A stretch of 13,101 nt of DNA from Desulfatitalea sp. Its GTDB lineage: Bacteria; Desulfobacterota; Desulfobacteria; Desulfobacterales; Desulfosarcinaceae. The DNA is taken from NCBI GenBank assembly GCA_013041835.1, contig JABDRH010000552.1:1-13101 (forward strand), written 5' to 3'. The position numbers and the translations under genes are program-made. The notes under the pieces were generated by a model. That model did not search any database, had not been told where the DNA came from, and saw nothing but the letters and a program-made list of their open reading frames with translations. Shown one piece after another: positions 6,968 to 13,101 of this stretch (the stretch's first letter is position 1; every line of letters begins with the position of its first letter).

Positions 6968-9109
6968 TCATCTTCGCATCCCTCTCGAACGACCACCCAT
7001 GGGGCGCTGCATATTTTCGCGCCTTATACCGTTCTGCCGTGCTTGATTCGCACGATTCAAATCATTGAAATCACGACCAGCAGCCTGTCTCTGCGCGGGT
7101 TGAGATCTTAACCGATCCTGGGCCGCCGGCCTGTGCTGATTGTCCCGTGTCGTATCGGCGGATGGTTCCGATTTCCAGGTTCCCTGTGAGCGTGTTTCCC
7201 ATCGGTCCCCGGATCGTCTGGCCAGGTTGCCCTCTTTGTCGGCAAAGATGTTATTCTCGCGGTTGGTGGCGGGTCGGGCCTGCTTTAGGCCTTTTTGGGT
7301 GGCGTTGCGCTCAGCAATCCGGTTACGTTTCTCGGGACGGTTGTACAAATTGTTTTGCCCGATACGGTTACCGTTGATCTTGCTGTTTTTGGTGATCTGA
7401 TTGTTGATGCGGGTTCGATTACCGACACTGATGCTGTTGCCGATATTGATATTTCCGGTATTGATCACCACCGGGCGGTGGTAGCCGCCGCCATACCAGT
7501 GCGAGTGCCCTCCCCAACGGACGCCGACGCTGAGAAAGCCATTGCTCCAACTGACGCCGTAGCTCCAGCCATACCAGGGGGTATACCCGACGTGCAGGCC
7601 CCAGGTCGGCGGGCGGGGATAATAAACATAGGATGGCCCCCAATACGGCGGATAATAGAACCCCGTTCCATAAACCGGAACACCGTAGTAGGGGTAGGAC
7701 CACAGATAGCCCGGCGTATAACCGACATAAACAACCTGGGGCGTGGCATCGTAAATATAAACATATTTCGTGTTGTAGACCGGACAATCAGGGGGAATCT
7801 TCCGGATCTGATCCTCGGGGATGCTGTCTGCGACACCCCATGCTCCGGTGGCGGTTGCCGAGGTGAACCAGACACCGTCATCGACGGCATAGAATTGTCC
7901 TTCGATCTTTAGCACCTGGGTAGCCGTGTTAACGGCATAATCGATTTGTGTTCCGGCGATCCTTTCAAACTTGGGTGCGCCGTCGTATTGCACATCCAGT
8001 TTGGCTTCGCTGCGTTTGATCGCCGCTGTTTGCGGTATCTGCACATCCAGTATCGCCTCATTGGCTTCTTCTGTCCCGGCAACAGAAGCCCGCAAACCGC
8101 CAATATCCGATTCCGGCGGAATTTCCTTGAAACTTTCCGGCAACGTGTCGGCGCGAACAAATGTCCAGGGACCATTCTGGGAGGCGGAACGAAACCAGCG
8201 ACCGGACAACAACACATACATCTGCTGTTCAGAAAGGCCTCGAAGCCACGGTGTTTCGGTGTTGTCGACGTACAACAACTTGCCGCCCGCCAGGCTCTTC
8301 CAGTTCGGTTTGCCTTCAGTGACAATCAATTCGGTGGGTTCGGTCGCAACCACAATCACTGGAATTTTTTCGGATGGCGGCGAAACGTTCTCAGCTTTTG
8401 GTGCCAGCTCGACCAGGCTTTCCGGCGGCGACTTTGTCGGGGTCCAGGGTCCGAGTACATCCTCGGCCTGATACCACTGAACGCCGCTGGTCAGAAAAAA
8501 CGTTCCGGTTTTTTTGCTTCGGGCGACTGCGAATGGGGTATTCACGGCACGGTCGTAGTCGCTCTTTTCAACCCGAGAAAACCTGGGCCTCCCGTCAAAG
8601 AGCAGCAGCACCGCGAGCTGTTCTGAAAATACGATTCGGGGAGCCTCATTTTTCAGTTCGGCAAGGCTGTCCTGTTCTTGCCGAGCAGTGGCAAGACTCG
8701 CCGACAGACGCTCCATCGAGATGACAAAACCGGTCTGAGCAATGGCGTCCTCGACGAGCCGGGTAAATCTTTGCTGGCCGGCCTTTTTTGATTCAGGCCA
8801 GCGAACCCGGGTGATTCGCAGATCACGGATAGTGGCAAGACCCGCTTCCCGGTCGGTATCAATCTTTGCCGTAAACCATAAGGCGCCGAATATCGGCTCC
8901 TTATGTTCAGCCAGCGCCAGTGACATGGCGGCGCGACCGGTCAGGGTATTGCCGCTGAGCTTTTCCGGCTGTGGCTGGTAGATTGTGATTTTGCCCTCCG
9001 CGGCACTCACCTCCTGCGGCCAATCGATAACCTGCGAAACCTGGGCCGCGGCATGGGTTGCAGGTAGCATCAGCACTAGGATCAACAACAGGTTTGTCAG
9101 TTTTTGCAT
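6968..9109 (-). CDS. Secreted protein with three internal repeats and Tyr/Trp-, Asn- and Arg-rich tail
   Basis: 713 residues, start ATG with AGAGAGG 8 bases upstream. Residues 1-22 are a signal peptide (THAAAQ cleavage region, no lipobox Cys). Residues 23-165 are a mixed domain. Three similar repeats follow at about 172-222, 265-315 and 376-424, each running G-x-P-x-F/W ... Y/L-x-x-x-N-T ... F/Y ... G-V/R-W-F/Y ... G-P/A-W (for example DGVWFTSATATGAW at 411-424). Then comes YNTKYVYIYDATPQVVYVGYTPGY (about 445-468), a Tyr/Trp/Pro/Gly-rich stretch (469-545), an Asn/Ile stretch (NTGNINIGNSISVGN, 550-564), and an Arg/Asn/Gln-rich basic tail with GNLARRSGDRW (627-637). From memory it resembles proteins annotated 'carbohydrate-binding family V/XII', a name with little experimental support. 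Its function is unknown; likely periplasmic, outer surface or wall associated. It lies between moxR and DUF58, which are normally adjacent. Confidence 0.85.
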   Translation of the reverse strand: MQKLTNLLLILVLMLPATHAAAQVSQVIDWPQEVSAAEGKITIYQPQPEKLSGNTLTGRAAMSLALAEHKEPIFGALWFTAKIDTDREAGLATIRDLRITRVRWPESKKAGQQRFTRLVEDAIAQTGFVISMERLSASLATARQEQDSLAELKNEAPRIVFSEQLAVLLLFDGRPRFSRVEKSDYDRAVNTPFAVARSKKTGTFFLTSGVQWYQAEDVLGPWTPTKSPPESLVELAPKAENVSPPSEKIPVIVVATEPTELIVTEGKPNWKSLAGGKLLYVDNTETPWLRGLSEQQMYVLLSGRWFRSASQNGPWTFVRADTLPESFKEIPPESDIGGLRASVAGTEEANEAILDVQIPQTAAIKRSEAKLDVQYDGAPKFERIAGTQIDYAVNTATQVLKIEGQFYAVDDGVWFTSATATGAWGVADSIPEDQIRKIPPDCPVYNTKYVYIYDATPQVVYVGYTPGYLWSYPYYGVPVYGTGFYYPPYWGPSYVYYPRPPTWGLHVGYTPWYGWSYGVSWSNGFLSVGVRWGGHSHWYGGGYHRPVVINTGNINIGNSISVGNRTRINNQITKNSKINGNRIGQNNLYNRPEKRNRIAERNATQKGLKQARPATNRENNIFADKEGNLARRSGDRWETRSQGTWKSEPSADTTRDNQHRPAAQDRLRSQPAQRQAAGRDFNDLNRANQARQNGIRRENMQRPMGGRSRGMRR

Positions 9110-9117
9110 TTGAAATG

Positions 9118-9124
9118 CCTCTCT
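9118..9124 (-). promoter_or_regulatory. Ribosome binding site of the 713-residue protein gene
   Basis: Minus strand AGAGAGG, 8 bases before the ATG at 9109. The 65-base gap after the moxR stop shows no terminator, so co-transcription with moxR is likely. Confidence 0.55.
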
Positions 9125-9174
9125 TTAACGCCATCGTCAGATAGCAGGGCCGTTTCCTGTTTCTTGCCCATCCC

Positions 9175-10143
<969 letters not shown>

Positions 10144-10276
10144 GGGGTCCTCTCAAGATTTTTCATGAGCAGGGCCTTTTAGCGGCCTTGTCTTTTCGGC
10201 TAAGTTTAGCGGCGTATGGCTTTGATCGCTTCGTATCGCTGTCTATCTTTGCAACCTAAAGGGTAGTGTTCGTATT
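10144..10276 (-). promoter_or_regulatory. Leader region of the moxR/Bat cluster with small repeats
   Basis: This 133-base gap between the tsaC stop and moxR is the longest in the minus-strand block and is the likely site of the cluster's main promoter. I found no -10/-35 pair good enough to name. It holds two perfect copies of GCCGCTAAA (minus strand; 10178-10186 and 10205-10213, 27 bases apart), an inverted repeat GCTAA-2-TTAGC at 10199-10210, and a hairpin AGGGCC-7-GGCCTT at 10171-10189 (one G-U pair). These could be regulator sites or transcript structure. A GAGAGGA ribosome binding site sits at 10148-10154. Confidence 0.4.
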
Positions 10277-10957
10277 TTAAATCATCTTTTTTTGCTTTTT
10301 CTTCCTTTGAGAAACAATCCGGCTGTTACTACCGAAGGCCGCCATGATCTTCTCGAAGGCCACCGCTCCCTGCCGCAGCAAAAGCGGCTGCTCGCCGGAA
10401 ACGTCCACCACCGTGGAGCCGTGTCCTTTCAGGCGACCGGCGTCCAGCACCAGATCCACGCCGGAGATGAGTCCGGGTTCGATTTGAGAAACTTCGGAGC
10501 AACCGCCGGCGCCGCTTAAATTGGCGCTGGTGCCGGTCAGAGGACCTTGCATAAGCTTTACCAGAGCCGCGGCCACGGGATGCCGCACCTGCCGCACCCC
10601 GATCTTTCCACTGCCCGCGGTAAGGCCCGTCGGCAATCCGGGCCGGGCAGTCAAGACGAAGGTGACCTTGCCCGGCCAGAATCGGTTCATCAACCCTCGG
10701 GCCATGGGCGTCGGGGGTTGGGCGACGCGGTCGAGCATCCGAAGCGTGTCGATGATCACCAGAAGCGGTTTGGCCGCCTGGCGGCCCTTGAGGCTGAAAA
10801 TCCGCTCCACCACCTGGGGATTGAGGGCATCGCCGCCGATGCCGTACAACCCCAAGGTGGGGAACACCACGAGTCCGCCCTGACGAATCAGCCGGGCAGC
10901 GCGTTGAAGCGTGTCGGCATCCGGCCGTTCGGCGTCGACATGAACGATATTAGCCAT
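10277..10957 (-). CDS. tsaC: L-threonylcarbamoyladenylate synthase (YrdC/Sua5 family)
   Basis: 226 residues from the ATG at 10957. The enzyme condenses threonine, bicarbonate and ATP to threonylcarbamoyl-AMP, the first step of the t6A modification at A37 of ANN-decoding tRNAs, in the cytoplasm. Visible motifs: FPTLGLYGIGGDAL (32-45, matching the PTxTxYGL substrate loop with variant residues), LKGRQAAKPL (56-65), TGTSANLSG (141-149) and STVVDVS (181-187). There is no C-terminal Sua5 domain; the protein ends in a Lys-rich tail (QRKKKQKK). The start is fixed by an 8-base overlap with the end of purDE (10950-10957); no Shine-Dalgarno is visible, so translation is likely coupled. The frame is open up to 11263, but that N-terminal part is an out-of-frame reading of purE. 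YciO-type relatives of unknown role are the alternative. Confidence 0.88.
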   Translation of the reverse strand: MANIVHVDAERPDADTLQRAARLIRQGGLVVFPTLGLYGIGGDALNPQVVERIFSLKGRQAAKPLLVIIDTLRMLDRVAQPPTPMARGLMNRFWPGKVTFVLTARPGLPTGLTAGSGKIGVRQVRHPVAAALVKLMQGPLTGTSANLSGAGGCSEVSQIEPGLISGVDLVLDAGRLKGHGSTVVDVSGEQPLLLRQGAVAFEKIMAAFGSNSRIVSQRKKKQKKMI

Positions 10958-12722
10958 AGGCGTTGAGTTTTTTCGCCTTGCGGTCCACCGAGCGGGCCAT
11001 TTCCCGTTTGTAGTCATCCAGCAGCCCGGCCAGTTCCGGGTCTTGCAGGGCCAGGATCTGTACGGCGAGAATTCCGGCGTTGGTGGCGCCGGGTTTTCCC
11101 ACGGCCACGGTCGCCACGGGGATGCCCGGCGGCATCTGCACGGTGGAGAGCAACGCATCCAAACCCTGCAAACAGGATGAATCGATGGGCACGCCGATGA
11201 CCGGCAGGCTGGTCTGGGCCGCCATGGCGCCGGCCAGGTGAGCGGCATGGCCCGCTCCGGCAATAATCACCCGGATGCCACGCTCGCGAGCGCCCGCGGC
11301 GAATTGGGCGGCCCGCTCCGGCGTGCGATGGGCCGAGGCCACGGTCATCTCATAGGGCACGCCGAACTTTTTGAGCATGGCCGCGGCGCCCTCCATCACC
11401 GGCAAATCGGAATCACTGCCCATGACGATGCCCACCCTGGGTTCGGCTTCAAGGCGGCGCAGGGCTTTGCGGCCGATATCCTTTCTGCTGTGGACATTCT
11501 TCCATGAGATCTTTTCCACGGCCTGGTATGCCTGGTCGATGGCCTGGGCCACCGTCTCTCCCAGCGCGGTGACGCCCAACACGCGGCCGCCGCCGGTTAC
11601 CAGGGTTTCATCCCTACGTTCAGTGCCGGCGTGAAAAACCATCACATCCGTCATGGACTTGACTTGGTCCAGGCCGTTGATGGTCTGGCCCGTCTGATAC
11701 GCGCCGGGGTAGCCGCCCGAGGCCATCACCACGCACACGGCCGCCCGGGGATCGATTTCCAGGCGGCACTGATCCAGGCGGCCATCGATCACCGCCTGCA
11801 TGATGGGTACGATGTCGCTTTTCAAACGCATGAGCAAGGGCTGGGCCTCGGGGTCCCCGAAGCGGCCGTTGAACTCCAGCACCTTGATGCTGTCGCGGTT
11901 GATCATCAACCCGGCATAAAGCACGCCTTTATAGGGCCGACCCTCGGCCGCCATACCGCGCACGGTGGGTAGCATCACCTCGTTCATGATCCTGTCATGC
12001 AGCAATTTGTCCACCACGGGCGCCGGCGAGTAGGCACCCATGCCGCCGGTGTTGGGGCCCTGGTCATCATCGAAGACCGCCTTGTGATCCTGGGACGAAG
12101 GCAGCGGCAGCACGGTTTCGCCGTCGGTAAAGGCCAGAAAGGAGGCTTCTTCGCCCTCCAGGCACGCTTCCACCACCACCTGGGCGCCGGCCTGGCCATA
12201 AGCCTGGTCCACCAGGATCTGCTTGAGCGCGGCCACGGCCTGATCCTCGGTGTCGCAGACCATGACCCCTTTCCCGGCGGCCAGGCCGTCGGCTTTTACC
12301 ACGATGGGGGCGCCGGTCGCTTTGATGTAGGCCGCTGCCTTTTTGAAATCCGAAAAGGTCTCTCCCTTGGCCGTTGGCACACCGTACGTGTTCATGATCT
12401 GCTTGGCAAAGGACTTGCTCGCCTCGATGGCGGCGGCCTTTTGGTTGGCGCCGAACACCCGCAGCCCCTCCTGTTCAAAGTGATCCACGATGCCCATGGA
12501 AAGCGGACCTTCGGGGCCGATCACGGTCAGATCAATTTGTTGCTGCCGTGCAAAGGCCGCCAATTGCTCGATCTGCTCGGCACCGATGGGCACGCATTCG
12601 GCCAATTCAGCCATGCCGGCGTTGCCGGGTGCACAGTAGATCTTTTCGACCAACGGGCTCTGATGGATTTTCCAAACCAGTGCATGTTCACGGCCACCGC
12701 CGCCGACCACCAATATTTTCAT
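10950..12722 (-). CDS. purD-purE: PurD-PurE fusion: GAR synthetase plus N5-CAIR mutase
   Basis: 590 residues in one uninterrupted frame. Residues 1-424 are PurD (phosphoribosylamine-glycine ligase): [14 protein letters not shown] (2-15), ATP-grasp [15 protein letters not shown] (141-155), [20 protein letters not shown] (209-228) and [12 protein letters not shown] (283-294). It ends normally with [11 protein letters not shown], and after a linker of only about 7 residues PurE starts at about 429: GIVMGSDSD (431-439), SAHRTPE (463-469, catalytic His465), [11 protein letters not shown] (488-498) and [21 protein letters not shown]. Both halves are full length with all key residues, so both should be active: step 2 and the mutase step (N5-CAIR to CAIR) of IMP synthesis. 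Class I PurE normally needs PurK, which is not in the window. Start ATG has GGAGGAG 4 bases upstream. The 3' end overlaps tsaC by 8 bases. Confidence 0.93.
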   Translation of the reverse strand: MKILVVGGGGREHALVWKIHQSPLVEKIYCAPGNAGMAELAECVPIGAEQIEQLAAFARQQQIDLTVIGPEGPLSMGIVDHFEQEGLRVFGANQKAAAIEASKSFAKQIMNTYGVPTAKGETFSDFKKAAAYIKATGAPIVVKADGLAAGKGVMVCDTEDQAVAALKQILVDQAYGQAGAQVVVEACLEGEEASFLAFTDGETVLPLPSSQDHKAVFDDDQGPNTGGMGAYSPAPVVDKLLHDRIMNEVMLPTVRGMAAEGRPYKGVLYAGLMINRDSIKVLEFNGRFGDPEAQPLLMRLKSDIVPIMQAVIDGRLDQCRLEIDPRAAVCVVMASGGYPGAYQTGQTINGLDQVKSMTDVMVFHAGTERRDETLVTGGGRVLGVTALGETVAQAIDQAYQAVEKISWKNVHSRKDIGRKALRRLEAEPRVGIVMGSDSDLPVMEGAAAMLKKFGVPYEMTVASAHRTPERAAQFAAGARERGIRVIIAGAGHAAHLAGAMAAQTSLPVIGVPIDSSCLQGLDALLSTVQMPPGIPVATVAVGKPGATNAGILAVQILALQDPELAGLLDDYKREMARSVDRKAKKLNAYG

Positions 12723-12726
12723 CTGT

Positions 12727-12733
12727 CTCCTCC
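12727..12733 (-). promoter_or_regulatory. Ribosome binding site of purD-purE
   Basis: Minus strand GGAGGAG, 4 bases before the ATG at 12722; a full-strength site on slightly short spacing. Confidence 0.65.
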
Positions 12734-12770
12734 GCCGTTTGAGTTGATTCGGTATCTGATGTCGCAGAAC

Positions 12771-12784
12771 ATGAAACGTTTCAT
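12771..12784. promoter_or_regulatory. Perfect 14-base palindrome, candidate operator upstream of purD-purE
   Basis: ATGAAACGTTTCAT reads the same on both strands with no spacer. It lies 5 bases past the ATP-grasp stop and 48 bases before the purDE start. The core TGAAACGTTTCA, with its central CG, has the form bound by LacI-family repressors (Cra/FruR-type sites; the inner AAACGTTT is also the core of the enterobacterial PurR box). Lacking a loop and a T-run, it is a poor terminator. Which regulator, if any, binds is unknown. Confidence 0.4.
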
Positions 12785-12789
12785 TTCAC

Positions 12790-13101
12790 TTATACGGCCC
12801 TGTCCTGCATTGCCTCCGCCAGGGTTTGCAGATGTTCTCGCTTCATTTGATCGAGCCGCTGCTTATCGATCCGGGCGCCGTGCAAGCCGCCGCCGAGGCT
12901 GATCTCGGATAGATACGGGCGTTCATCCGCCGCGATAATCAGGTCTATGTGGGCATAGGGCATCAGGGCGCGGCCCATGATCTGGTCGCACATCGCATTG
13001 AGCTTGTCCGAAAGCGGCATGTTCCGGCTGCTGCCCCCGGCGGCCAGGTTCTTTCGAAATCCGTCGGGATTACTGCGGGCATACGCTTCTCGATAGTCGC
13101 C
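12790..13101 (-). CDS. ATP-grasp (RimK-like) ligase, C-terminal part; 5' end outside window
   Basis: The frame is open to the window edge; 103 C-terminal residues are visible. FRKNLAAGGSSRNMPLS (15-31), YAHIDLIIAADERPYLSEIS (49-68) and LGGGLHGA (69-76) match the end of ATP-grasp domains of the RimK/glutathione synthetase type: the RxNLxxGG loop, the Asp in the 'xxDLI' strand and the Glu of EIS in place of the usual metal-binding E-x-N. Such enzymes join a carboxylate to an amine via an acylphosphate. The substrate cannot be deduced from this fragment. An ATG at 13020 is an internal Met. It is 67 bases upstream of purDE on the same strand and could share its transcript, although the palindrome in the gap suggests separate control. 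Confidence 0.75.
   Translation of the reverse strand, partial: GDYREAYARSNPDGFRKNLAAGGSSRNMPLSDKLNAMCDQIMGRALMPYAHIDLIIAADERPYLSEISLGGGLHGARIDKQRLDQMKREHLQTLAEAMQDRAV

Noticed and set aside
10171..10189. GGCC hairpin as a terminator of tsaC
   Set aside because: On the minus strand no U-run follows the stem, and it lies about 90 bases past the stop and just before the moxR ribosome binding site.
10958..11263. Longer TsaC with a 102-residue N-terminal extension
   Set aside because: The extension is a Pro/Arg/Trp-rich out-of-frame translation of purE; the TsaC family starts at about the ATG at 10957.
11997..12902. 301-codon open frame on the plus strand opposite purD
   Set aside because: It is antisense to conserved PurD, rich in His/Gly/Arg as expected from a G+C-rich complement, and resembles no family.
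12790..13020. A separate 76-residue gene starting at 13020
   Set aside because: The same frame continues open to 13101 with RimK-like ATP-grasp sequence, so this is the tail of a larger gene.

Overview
The window looks like chromosomal DNA of a Gram-negative bacterium, most likely a Desulfobacterota (deltaproteobacterial) relative of the Desulfobacterales. This placement is inferred from protein style (class B radical SAM protein, Bat cluster, purD-purE-tsaC grouping, sequences of the TsaC and BatC type seen there) and from moderately G+C-rich codon use; there is no rRNA or other marker to prove it. Coding density is very high and no stretch longer than about 135 bases lacks a gene. I see no tRNA, rRNA, insertion sequence, CRISPR array or phage gene.

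Layout. Positions 1-1218 (+) hold the C-terminal part of a radical SAM protein whose CxxxCxxC cluster motif lies right at the window edge. It converges on a long minus-strand block. Read in the direction of transcription (from right to left), that block is: the 3' end of an ATP-grasp ligase (13101-12790); a PurD-PurE fusion (12722-10950); TsaC/YrdC (10957-10277), overlapping the fusion by 8 bases; then the MoxR/Bat cluster: MoxR ATPase (10143-9175), a 713-residue secreted three-repeat protein (9109-6968), a DUF58 protein (6878-5871), a DUF4381 protein (5878-5357), BatA (5335-4322), BatB (4305-3367), BatC (3365-2694) and BatD (2697-1336).

How they work together. The MoxR-DUF58-DUF4381-BatABCD order is the classic 'aerotolerance' (Bat) cluster: a cytoplasmic AAA+ ATPase plus membrane-anchored VWA, TPR and BatD proteins thought to form a chaperone-like or envelope-stress assembly. 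Gaps of 1-21 bases and overlaps of 4 and 8 bases show that DUF58 to BatD is one translationally coupled operon. Two things depart from the standard cluster: a large secreted Tyr/Trp/Asn-rich repeat protein is inserted between moxR and DUF58, and BatB has lost the metal-binding DxSxS motif of its VWA domain while BatA keeps it. The purine part joins steps 2 (GAR synthetase) and 6 (N5-CAIR mutase) of IMP synthesis in one polypeptide and is coupled to the tRNA t6A enzyme TsaC. A perfect 14-base palindrome of LacI-family type lies between the ATP-grasp gene and purDE.
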